Assembly (NCBI GenBank): GCA_043770215.1
Contig: JAYVIQ010000050.1
Coordinates: forward strand, 1-5,621
Origin: JAYVIQ01 sp043770215
Lineage (GTDB): Bacteria > Bacteroidota > Bacteroidia > Cytophagales > JAAEPT01
Length of the DNA: 5,621 nucleotides
Direction of reading: 5' to 3'
How positions within the stretch are numbered: the stretch's first letter is position 1; each line of letters starts with the position of its first letter. The position numbers and the translations under genes are program-made. The notes below the pieces were generated by a model. The model was not told the origin of the DNA. It made no database searches and worked only from the letters and a program-made list of their open reading frames with translations. This document shows positions 1 to 5,621 of the stretch, in pieces.

Positions 1-350
1 CCACTACTTGAATTATATAAGTTGCTAATCGTAAAAGAGATTTGAAAAACTGGATAGTCTGGAATTAAAACAGTATTGTCTTCTTCATATTTTACATAAC
101 TAATATTCTCACAACAATCTTCACAGCTTGATTGTGCTTTAGAAATGATTCTTTGAACCGAAAAAAGTACAATTTTACCTTTGTTATGCTTCAATTTTAC
201 AACTTCGCCATTTTTATAAGGAACCAAAGCTTTTGTAGAGTCCGATATTGGAGGTAACTCTGTGTAAACAGGAATTCCTTTCTTACCTTTTGGGCAATAG
301 TCACACGAAAAAAAAAGTGAAACAATAGATAAAATAATAAAATTCCTCAT
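1..350 (-). CDS. Putative lipoprotein of unknown function, N-terminal part (3' end beyond the window)
   Basis: The reading frame opens with ATG at 350-348 and stays open for 116 codons to the left edge, so the C-terminus is missing. The protein begins MRNFIILSIVSLFFSCDYC. This is a short charged N-terminus, a hydrophobic core and a lipobox-like LFFSC, so Cys16 is the predicted lipidated residue after signal peptidase II cleavage. The mature part has Cys19 and a cysteine cluster CEDCC at residues 76-80, which could form disulfides or bind metal. No conserved enzymatic motif is visible and I do not recognise the family. The gene lies 42 bp downstream of purL on the same strand, with no clear terminator between them, so read-through transcription is possible. 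The role is unlikely to be purine-related. The start is supported by the signal sequence that follows it directly. No Shine-Dalgarno sequence is evident, which is usual in Bacteroidota. Confidence 0.72.
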   Translation of the reverse strand, partial: MRNFIILSIVSLFFSCDYCPKGKKGIPVYTELPPISDSTKALVPYKNGEVVKLKHNKGKIVLFSVQRIISKAQSSCEDCCENISYVKYEEDNTVLIPDYPVFQISFTISNLYNSSS

Positions 351-392
351 AGTTAACAACTTAATTAAAATCCTTAGCCGTATTGTTCAATC

Positions 393-3300
393 TTATTTAT
401 TTGCCTCCACCCATTTTTTAGCATGTACAAAAGCCTCAAACCAAGGAGTAACTTCATGGTTTTCATTTGGATAGTAAGCACACTGGTATGGGAAGAAAGC
501 ACGTTCTAAGTGAGGCATCATCGCAAGATGACGACCATCGTTAGAACAAATACCTGCTACATTATAATCCGAACCATTTGGGTTGCCTGGATATGCTGTT
601 TGGGCGTATTTCAATACTATATTATATTCCGCTTCTGTTTTTGGTAAATTAAATTTTCCTTCGCCATGCGCTATCCATATACCCATTGCTGTGCCAGATA
701 GAGATTTTAACATAATAGAGTCATTGCTAGGTACATGTACCCCCACAAAATTAGATTCGAATTTGTGTGAGTTGTTATGTTCCATTTTTGGTTTATGGTC
801 ATGGTCTGGGTTTATTAATCCAAGTTCTACCATTAACTGGCAACCGTTACATACACCTAAGCTCATGGTATCTGTACGAGCATAGAAATTATCTAAGGCT
901 GTTTTTGCCAACTCGTTGTATAAAAATGCTCCCGCCCAACCTTTTGCAGAGCCCAAAACATCTGAATTAGAAAAACCGCCACAAAATACAATGAAATTTA
1001 CATCTGTTAGATCTTCTCTGCCACTTGCCAAATCTGTCATGTGAATGTCTTTTACATCAAAACCTGCTAAATGCATAATGTAAGCCATTTCTCTATCGCC
1101 ATTGGTTCCTTTTTCTCTAATGATGGCTGCTTTTATTCCAGATTTAGTTTTTCTATTTCTATCTGCTCCGTAGTCTGCCAATTTACCTGTAAAAGTGCTA
1201 GGCAAAGTATTTGGTATGGCTTGATTAGCAAAATTATTAAAACGCTCTTTTGCTAACTCTGGTGTACTTTGGTGTATGTCTAATAAGTAAGATGTTTTAT
1301 ACCAAGTAGTTCTTAAAGCATTAATATCCAATTGTAAATTACCTTCAGAATGTTTTATTTCAAATGTTTTGTTTAGATTTACATCTGCCAATTTTACACT
1401 ACTAATGCCGTATGAAGCCAAAATTTGGTTTACTTCTTTTTGGTCAATTACTTGTACCAAAATAGCAGGGTTTTCTGCAAACAAGACTTTTGTGTAATCT
1501 GTTTCAGTAAACTGAGTTAAGTCTACACTTAAACCTGTTTGGTTATCAGCAAATGTCATTTCTAATAAAGCAGTGATTAAACCACCTTCGCTTACATCAT
1601 GACCAGCCAATATGTAGCCTTTTTTAATGCATTCTTGAATCGCTTCAAATCCATTTTTAAAATACGCTGGATTATTTACAGTAGGGGTGCTTACACCTAA
1701 TTTATTTAATGTTTGTGCAAATACAGAGCCTCCTAATTTAAAATCGTCAGAAGACAAATCTATGTATAAAAGGGAAGAAGTTTCTTTTGCTAAGTTTGGA
1801 CTTACTATATTTTGAATATTGTCACAAACGGCTCCTGCTGTAATAATTACGGTACCCGGAGACAATACTTTTTTGCCATCAGGGTATTTTTGAACCATAG
1901 AAAGAGAATCTTTACCTGTAGGGATATTAATTCCCAAAGCACACGCAAAGTCACTTACTGCTTCTACAGCATTGAATAAACGAGCATCTTCTCCTTCGTT
2001 TTTGCAAGGCCACATCCAGTTTGCGCTTAAAGAAACACTTTTAATTCCTTCTGCCAAAGGTGCAAAAACGATGTTTGTCATTGCTTCTGCAATGGCTAAT
2101 TTAGCACCTGCAACTTCATCTACAATAGATGGCATAGGAGCATGACCAATAGAAGTAGCAATACCGTTTTTACCTCTATAATCCAATGCCATCACGCCTA
2201 CGTTATTTAGAGGTAACTGCAATTCGCCACAAGTTTGTTGCTTAGCCACTCTACCTGTAACAGATCTATCTACTTTATTAGTCAACCAATCTTTACATGC
2301 TACGGATTCTAATTGCAATACATTGTTTAGATATTCATTAAATTTTGTGTTAGAATATTCTACCTCAGAAAAATTTTGTTGTATTGTATTGTCTACCATC
2401 ATTGTTTTAGGAGCATTCCCAAACAAATCTTCCATATCTATGTCTATGTTTCTAGCACCTGTTTCAGAGTGTTCAAACACAAATCTATTGTCACCAGTAG
2501 TTTCGCCTACCACATACATAGGAGCTCTTTCTCTCTCTGCAATATCTAGCAAAGTTTGTAGGTCTTTTTCTGGCATTACCAATCCCATACGCTCTTGCGA
2601 CTCATTACCTACAATCTCTTTTGCAGATAGCGTAGGGTCACCTATTGGCAAGGCATCTATAAATATTTTACCGCCTGTAGCTTCTACCAATTCAGACAAA
2701 CAATTTAAATGCCCTCCAGCACCATGATCGTGAATAGAAATAATAGGATTGTTATGGCTTTCGCCTAATGCTCTAATGGCATTGTATGCACGTTTTTGCA
2801 TTTCTGGATTAGAACGTTGTATGGCGTTTAATTCTATGCCACTGCTGTATTTGCCTGTGTCTACAGAACTTACAGCTGCACCACCCATTCCTATTCGGTA
2901 ATTTTCGCCACCCAGAATTACTACTTTATCTCCTGCTTTTGGCTCGTCTTTTAGTGCATCTCTCATTTTGCCATAACCTACACCACCAGCCAACATGATT
3001 ACTTTATCAAAACCAAGCAAACGATTATTTTCTTGGTGCTCAAAAGTAAATACTGAACCAGAAATTAAAGGCTGGCCAAATTTATTTCCAAAATCAGATG
3101 CTCCGTTAGATGCTTTTATAAGCAGATCTAATGGTGTTTGGTATAACCAAGGTCTTGGCACACAATTTTCTTCCCAAGCCCTGCCTTTTTCTAATCTTGA
3201 ATAAGGAGTCATGTAAACGGCAGATCCAGACAATGGATATGATGCTTTTCCACCACCAATTCTATCTCTAATTTCTCCACCTGCTCCAGTAGCTGCACCA

Positions 3301-4070
3301 TTAAATGGCTCTACAGTAGTAGGGAAGTTATGTGTCTCTGCTTTTACAGAAACAACAGATTCAAAATCCTCTGTTTTAAATTCGCTTGCTATATCTCCTC
3401 TTTCGGGTGCAAATTGCTCTGCAATAGGTCCTTTTACAAACGCAACATTGTCTTTATATGCAGATACTATGCTATTAGGATTTTCTTTAGACGTTTTTTT
3501 AATCATTTGAAACAAAGAGGCTGGTTTTTCTTTGCCATCTATTACAAATGTTCCGTTAAAAATTTTGTGTCTGCAATGCTCAGAATTTACTTGTGAAAAT
3601 CCGAATACTTCGCTATCTGTTAGTTTACGACCTAATTTATTGCTTAATGCTTCTAAATAAATTACTTCGTCTTGGCTTAAGGCTAAACCGTCAGAATCAT
3701 TATAAGCTCCAATATCATCAATTTCTTTAATGGGTTCTGGTTCTAAACTTACCGTAAAGATTTCTTGGTGTAATCCATTGTATTTCACTTGAAGCATAGG
3801 GTCGAAAACACTATTTTCTTCTGCTCTTACAAATTCTTCAATCCTAATTAAACCTTTTATACCCATATTTTGGGTAATTTCTACGGCATTTGTACTCCAT
3901 GGTGTAACCATTTCTTTTCTAGGCCCAATAAAAATACCTTCTAGTTTATCAATCTCTAAAACAACACCATTAAACAACCAATTTAATTTGGTAACATCTT
4001 GGATTTTTAGTCCTTTTTTTGATTTGATAACAAAGAATGTATTGTTTTTCCCTTCGGCGAAATGAATCAT
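393..4070 (-). CDS. purL: Phosphoribosylformylglycinamidine synthase (FGAM synthase), large single-chain type
   Basis: This cytoplasmic enzyme of de novo purine synthesis converts FGAR, ATP and glutamine to FGAM, ADP and glutamate. At 1225 residues it is the single-chain form (the E. coli enzyme is about 1295), carrying PurS-like, synthetase and glutaminase parts in one protein. Visible order: PurS-like N-domain (about 1-140); linker with SEHCRH at 163-168; first AIRS-like half with ETHNFPTT at 245-252, GAATGAGGEIRD at 258-269, HDHGAGG at 447-453 and NESQERM at 489-495; second half with PTGKDSLSM at 717-725 and HDVSEGG at 824-830; and a class I glutamine amidotransferase domain from about 975. 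The last domain has nucleophile Cys1074 in GVCNGCQ and the His1187/Glu1189 pair in MMPHLER, so all catalytic residues are present. The HLE in place of the more usual HPE is the only oddity. The ATG at 4070-4068 is chosen because homology-like sequence starts there and no in-frame upstream ATG is close. No PurR-like box or riboswitch was recognised upstream. Confidence 0.98.
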   Translation of the reverse strand: MIHFAEGKNNTFFVIKSKKGLKIQDVTKLNWLFNGVVLEIDKLEGIFIGPRKEMVTPWSTNAVEITQNMGIKGLIRIEEFVRAEENSVFDPMLQVKYNGLHQEIFTVSLEPEPIKEIDDIGAYNDSDGLALSQDEVIYLEALSNKLGRKLTDSEVFGFSQVNSEHCRHKIFNGTFVIDGKEKPASLFQMIKKTSKENPNSIVSAYKDNVAFVKGPIAEQFAPERGDIASEFKTEDFESVVSVKAETHNFPTTVEPFNGAATGAGGEIRDRIGGGKASYPLSGSAVYMTPYSRLEKGRAWEENCVPRPWLYQTPLDLLIKASNGASDFGNKFGQPLISGSVFTFEHQENNRLLGFDKVIMLAGGVGYGKMRDALKDEPKAGDKVVILGGENYRIGMGGAAVSSVDTGKYSSGIELNAIQRSNPEMQKRAYNAIRALGESHNNPIISIHDHGAGGHLNCLSELVEATGGKIFIDALPIGDPTLSAKEIVGNESQERMGLVMPEKDLQTLLDIAERERAPMYVVGETTGDNRFVFEHSETGARNIDIDMEDLFGNAPKTMMVDNTIQQNFSEVEYSNTKFNEYLNNVLQLESVACKDWLTNKVDRSVTGRVAKQQTCGELQLPLNNVGVMALDYRGKNGIATSIGHAPMPSIVDEVAGAKLAIAEAMTNIVFAPLAEGIKSVSLSANWMWPCKNEGEDARLFNAVEAVSDFACALGINIPTGKDSLSMVQKYPDGKKVLSPGTVIITAGAVCDNIQNIVSPNLAKETSSLLYIDLSSDDFKLGGSVFAQTLNKLGVSTPTVNNPAYFKNGFEAIQECIKKGYILAGHDVSEGGLITALLEMTFADNQTGLSVDLTQFTETDYTKVLFAENPAILVQVIDQKEVNQILASYGISSVKLADVNLNKTFEIKHSEGNLQLDINALRTTWYKTSYLLDIHQSTPELAKERFNNFANQAIPNTLPSTFTGKLADYGADRNRKTKSGIKAAIIREKGTNGDREMAYIMHLAGFDVKDIHMTDLASGREDLTDVNFIVFCGGFSNSDVLGSAKGWAGAFLYNELAKTALDNFYARTDTMSLGVCNGCQLMVELGLINPDHDHKPKMEHNNSHKFESNFVGVHVPSNDSIMLKSLSGTAMGIWIAHGEGKFNLPKTEAEYNIVLKYAQTAYPGNPNGSDYNVAGICSNDGRHLAMMPHLERAFFPYQCAYYPNENHEVTPWFEAFVHAKKWVEANK

Positions 4071-4215
4071 ACTATTATGAGGTATAAATTTTGAGTGTGC
4101 AAGATAGTAAAAAAGTTTTTTTTGAGATAATAATAAACCTCTAGTGTGGGTAAAAAGATAGAATAGCTTTATGATAATATTCTTTTTACAAACAATGTAA
4201 TAAAAAAGTCGTTAA

Positions 4216-4248
4216 AATCTATTCATGCAATTTGTTTTCAATCTATTC
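4216..4248. repeat. Two 9-bp direct repeats upstream of purL
   Basis: AATCTATTC occurs at 4216-4224 and again at 4240-4248, a start-to-start spacing of 24 bp. The core CTATTC also occurs inverted as GAATAG at 4161-4166. The copies lie about 145-180 bp upstream of the purL start. They could be binding sites, but words of this size and composition also recur by chance in AT-rich DNA, so this is a weak call. Confidence 0.25.
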
Positions 4249-4341
4249 TCCAAAGTTGCTGATTTTTATTTGTTTTGATATCCATTTAATGATGTGATAA
4301 TCTTTTTTTATTAGTTCATTTGGTTATTTATTCTGCTATTT

Positions 4342-4403
4342 CAAGCAAAACAGACTTTTTTTAAGACCATTGAAGGTACCATTTGTTAAGAACCATTTGC
4401 TTG
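4342..4403. promoter_or_regulatory. Repeat cluster, candidate activator-binding (enhancer-like) sites
   Basis: TTAAGACCATTG at 4361-4372 is repeated as TTAAGAACCATTTG at 4386-4399, differing by two single-base insertions. A further ACCATTTG lies at 4378-4385, overlapping the palindrome GGTACC at 4375-4380, so the ACCATT(T)G word occurs three times with starts 12 and 14 bp apart. CAAGCAAA at 4342-4349 is the exact inverse of TTTGCTTG at 4396-4403. If transcription starts near 4485, the main repeats fall about 85-125 bp upstream. That is the usual distance for enhancer-binding activators of sigma-54 promoters. The repeats are seen directly; their role as binding sites is inferred. Confidence 0.35.
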
Positions 4404-4410
4404 GTAACTA

Positions 4411-4434
4411 TTTTTATAAGCAACGTTATAAAAA
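4411..4434. promoter_or_regulatory. Perfect 9-bp inverted repeat, possible operator
   Basis: TTTTTATAA at 4411-4419 and TTATAAAAA at 4426-4434 are perfect inverses around a 6-base spacer GCAACG. The dyad is centred about 60 bp upstream of the inferred transcription start, between the repeat cluster and the -24 element. It is unlikely to be an intrinsic terminator because the stem has no G:C pairs and it sits upstream of, not after, a gene. An operator, an architectural (bending) site, or a chance dyad in AT-rich DNA are all possible. Confidence 0.35.
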
Positions 4435-4458
4435 ATAATAATGTAAGTTTTAGTAGTT

Positions 4459-4474
4459 TGGCACGTCAATTGTA
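4459..4474 (+). promoter_or_regulatory. Sigma-54 (RpoN) type -24/-12 promoter, near consensus
   Basis: The sequence TGGCACG-TCAA-TTGTA matches the sigma-54 consensus TGGCACG-N4-TTGCA at every defined position except one: the -12 dinucleotide is GT at 4472-4473 instead of GC. The invariant -24 GG is at 4460-4461, and the spacing between the two dinucleotides is the required 10 bases. This predicts a transcription start near 4485 and an A-rich leader of about 26 nt before the ATG at 4511. The position, orientation and spacing relative to the gene all fit. Sigma-54 promoters need an ATP-dependent activator bound upstream, and repeats lie at a suitable distance. The match is seen directly; activity is inferred. 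Confidence 0.6.
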
Positions 4475-4510
4475 TTGATATTGTAAAGGAAAAATAAACA
4501 AAAAACAATT

Positions 4511-4900
4511 ATGAAAAAGATCTTATTAATGCTTGGCTTAACTGCAGCTATGTTTAGTTCATATGCTCAGGATTTTGAAACGGAAGATGAAATGAAAAAA
4601 ACACCTACCGAAAGAGCTGAGGCGGGAACAAAAAAGTTAACAGATAAAGTAGGTCTTACTGCTGATCAACAGACAAAAGTAAGAGCAATCATTTTAGAAA
4701 GAGTAACAAAATCTGATGAAATCAGAAAAAAATATGTTGGTAATAAAGAAGCTGCAAAATCAGAAGTAGCAATAGTTCATAAAGATGCTAGAGAAAAAAT
4801 CAAAGCTATTTTGACTCCAGAGCAACTTACAAAACTAAAGGATGAAACAAAAGGCAAAAAAGATGAAGCCAAAGCCAAAAAAGTTGATAAAAAAAAATAA
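4511..4900 (+). CDS. Small secreted LTXXQ-motif protein (Spy/CpxP-like), lysine-rich C-terminus
   Basis: The protein has 129 residues. It starts with a clear Sec signal peptide: MKK, a hydrophobic core LLMLGLTAAMF, and a likely signal peptidase I cut after SYA at residue 19, leaving Gln20 as the mature N-terminus. The mature protein has no cysteine and looks helical and highly charged. Two LTXXQ motifs are present, LTADQ at 49-53 and LTPEQ at 101-105, each followed by a helix-like stretch. This pair is the signature of the Spy/CpxP periplasmic family, whose proteobacterial members are chaperones or stress-sensing adaptors; such a role here is inference. The last 24 residues contain 11 lysines, an unusual basic tail. 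The ATG at 4511 is chosen because the signal peptide follows at once. An AGGA at 4487-4490 is too far upstream to act as a normal Shine-Dalgarno. The gene appears monocistronic, with a sigma-54-like promoter before it and a terminator after it. Confidence 0.88.
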   Translation: MKKILLMLGLTAAMFSSYAQDFETEDEMKKTPTERAEAGTKKLTDKVGLTADQQTKVRAIILERVTKSDEIRKKYVGNKEAAKSEVAIVHKDAREKIKAILTPEQLTKLKDETKGKKDEAKAKKVDKKK

Positions 4901-4916
4901 TCTTTATTAAATGATT

Positions 4917-4951
4917 AAAAAAAGCCAAGACAATAAATCTTGGCTTTTTTT
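4917..4951. terminator. Bidirectional intrinsic terminator between convergent genes
   Basis: The left arm is seven A followed by GCCAAGA (4917-4930), the loop is CAATAAA (4931-4937), and the right arm is TCTTGGC followed by seven T (4938-4951). The 14-bp stem is perfect and the structure is flanked by an A tract on one side and a T tract on the other, so it gives a hairpin plus U tract in both directions. It lies 16 bp after the stop codon of the LTXXQ gene and 2 bp beyond the proA stop codon, so it can end both transcripts. Confidence 0.93.
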
Positions 4952-4953
4952 GT

Positions 4954-5621
4954 TTACGCTCTAATTTGTCCGTTGCCAACTAAAATCCATTTGTAGGAAG
5001 TAAGCTCTCTTAAAGCCATTGGGCCTCTAGCGTGTAATTTTTGAGTGCTAATTCCTATTTCAGCACCTAATCCAAACTGAGCTCCATCTGAGAAAGCGGT
5101 AGAAGCATTGCTGTACACGCAGGCTGCATCTACATTTTTTAAAAAATAAGCTACATTTTCTTCATTTTCTGATACTATAGTTTCAGAGTGTTTAGAGCTA
5201 AACAAGGCAATATGATCTAGCGCTTCATCTAAAGAAGAAACCGTTTTTACACTAAGTTTCATAGATAAAAATTCAGTTCCAAAAGATTCACTAGTAGCTT
5301 TTTGCAACAAATCTTTAGGGTAATTGTCTTTTAATGCTTCAAAACTTAAATCATCTGCAAATACTTCTGCTTTATGAATTTTTGCTAAGTCTTCAAGTAT
5401 AAATGCTAAATGATCTAACTGATTATTATGTATAATTAGGGTATCTAAAGCATTACACACAGAAACTCTACGAGATTTTGCATTTGTTACTATACGTTTT
5501 GCTTTTTCTATGTCTGCAAATTCGTCTACTAATGTATGGCATATACCAGCTCCTGTTTCTATTACAGGTATTTTTGCATTTTCACGTACATAATCTATCA
5601 ACCCTTGAGAACCCCTTGGTA
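4954..5621 (-). CDS. proA: Gamma-glutamyl phosphate reductase (glutamate-5-semialdehyde dehydrogenase), C-terminal part (5' end beyond the window)
   Basis: This is the second enzyme of proline synthesis. It reduces gamma-glutamyl phosphate with NADPH to glutamate-5-semialdehyde, which cyclises to pyrroline-5-carboxylate. The frame is open to the right edge and about 222 codons are visible, roughly half of the family's usual length of about 415-430. The first visible residues, PRGSQGLIDYV, match the conserved (I)IPRG segment, so the true start lies outside the window and the TTG at 5601-5599 is an internal leucine codon. The catalytic cysteine is the Cys of SVCNALDTLIIH (codon 5457-5455). The family-typical end is present: FGLGAEIGISTQKLHARGPMALRELTSYKW, then GNGQIRA and TAA. 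The gene converges with the LTXXQ gene and shares its terminator. proB is often adjacent upstream in bacteria, but that side is not visible. No frameshift or missing key residue was seen. Confidence 0.97.
   Translation of the reverse strand, partial: PRGSQGLIDYVRENAKIPVIETGAGICHTLVDEFADIEKAKRIVTNAKSRRVSVCNALDTLIIHNNQLDHLAFILEDLAKIHKAEVFADDLSFEALKDNYPKDLLQKATSESFGTEFLSMKLSVKTVSSLDEALDHIALFSSKHSETIVSENEENVAYFLKNVDAACVYSNASTAFSDGAQFGLGAEIGISTQKLHARGPMALRELTSYKWILVGNGQIRA

Larger units (their letters stand above)
4071..4510. other. Divergent, AT-rich intergenic region between purL and the LTXXQ protein gene
   Basis: This 440-bp stretch separates two genes transcribed away from each other. It has no open frame longer than about 17 codons and no recognisable RNA gene or riboswitch. 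The half nearest purL (4071-4300) is mostly A/T runs. It should contain the purL promoter, but I found no convincing Bacteroidota-type -33/-7 pair (TTTG and TAnnTTTG) at the right spacing; the closest -7-like string on the minus strand is TATCTTTT at 4160-4153, without a matching upstream element. The half nearest the right-hand gene holds repeats at 4342-4403, a dyad at 4411-4434 and a sigma-54-like promoter at 4459-4474, each listed separately. Confidence 0.8.

Noticed and set aside
351..392. Possible terminator or promoter in the gap between purL and the lipoprotein gene
   Set aside because: Only short palindromes (TTAATTAA, GTTAAC) are present; there is no GC stem with a T tract and no recognisable promoter pair.
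583..1256. Plus-strand open frames of 61-100 codons opposite purL (583-885, 767-970, 1071-1256)
   Set aside because: They lie antisense inside the well-supported purL coding region, have no signal for translation, and their products show no family features.
2323..3596. Plus-strand open frames of 69-134 codons opposite purL (2323-2727, 2995-3204, 3330-3596)
   Set aside because: These are complementary-strand shadows of conserved PurL synthetase and linker segments, with biased serine, cysteine and phenylalanine content and no plausible start context.
4109..4125. A6/T8 tract near the purL start as a hairpin terminator
   Set aside because: The A and T runs are separated by a single G and could not form a stable stem with a normal loop; it is better read as a simple AT tract.
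4099..4160. Possible -7 elements for purL (TATCTTGC at 4106-4099, TATCTTTT at 4160-4153, minus strand)
   Set aside because: Neither has a TTTG-like -33 element at about 19-21 bp upstream, so I do not call a purL promoter.
4225..4278. 17-codon plus-strand frame starting MQFVFNLFSKV in the intergenic region
   Set aside because: It is too short, in an AT-rich spacer where such frames arise by chance, with no ribosome-binding or promoter signal.
5599..5601. TTG as a start codon for the right-hand minus-strand gene
   Set aside because: The frame continues upstream to the edge with PRGSQG, part of the conserved ProA (I)IPRG segment, so this TTG is an internal leucine codon and the gene is truncated by the window.

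Overview
The window looks like an ordinary chromosomal stretch from a member of the Bacteroidota. The evidence is low G+C by eye, A-rich leaders without a convincing Shine-Dalgarno sequence, a short 'SLFFSC' lipoprotein signal, and a secreted LTXXQ protein whose signal peptide ends in '..SSYAQ'. The large single-chain PurL of 1225 residues also fits. The genus cannot be named from this alone.

Layout from left to right: (1) 1-350, minus strand, the N-terminal part of an unrecognised small lipoprotein that runs off the left edge. (2) 393-4070, minus strand, a complete purL, the fourth step of de novo purine synthesis, 42 bp upstream of the lipoprotein on the same strand. (3) 4071-4510, a 440-bp AT-rich divergent intergenic region. 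Its right half holds what looks like a regulatory array: direct and inverted repeats, a perfect 9-bp dyad, and a near-consensus sigma-54 (-24/-12) promoter facing right. (4) 4511-4900, plus strand, a 129-residue secreted, lysine-rich protein with two LTXXQ motifs (Spy/CpxP-like). (5) 4917-4951, a perfect 14-bp hairpin with A and T tracts on its two sides, a shared bidirectional terminator. (6) 4954-5621, minus strand, the C-terminal half of proA (proline synthesis), which enters from the right edge.

The two metabolic genes are housekeeping and unrelated to each other in pathway. No defence system, mobile element, CRISPR array, tRNA or rRNA was seen. The most interesting part is the small secreted protein under an apparent sigma-54 promoter with candidate enhancer sites upstream. 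This suggests a conditionally expressed envelope protein, but function and regulation are inferred from sequence patterns only.
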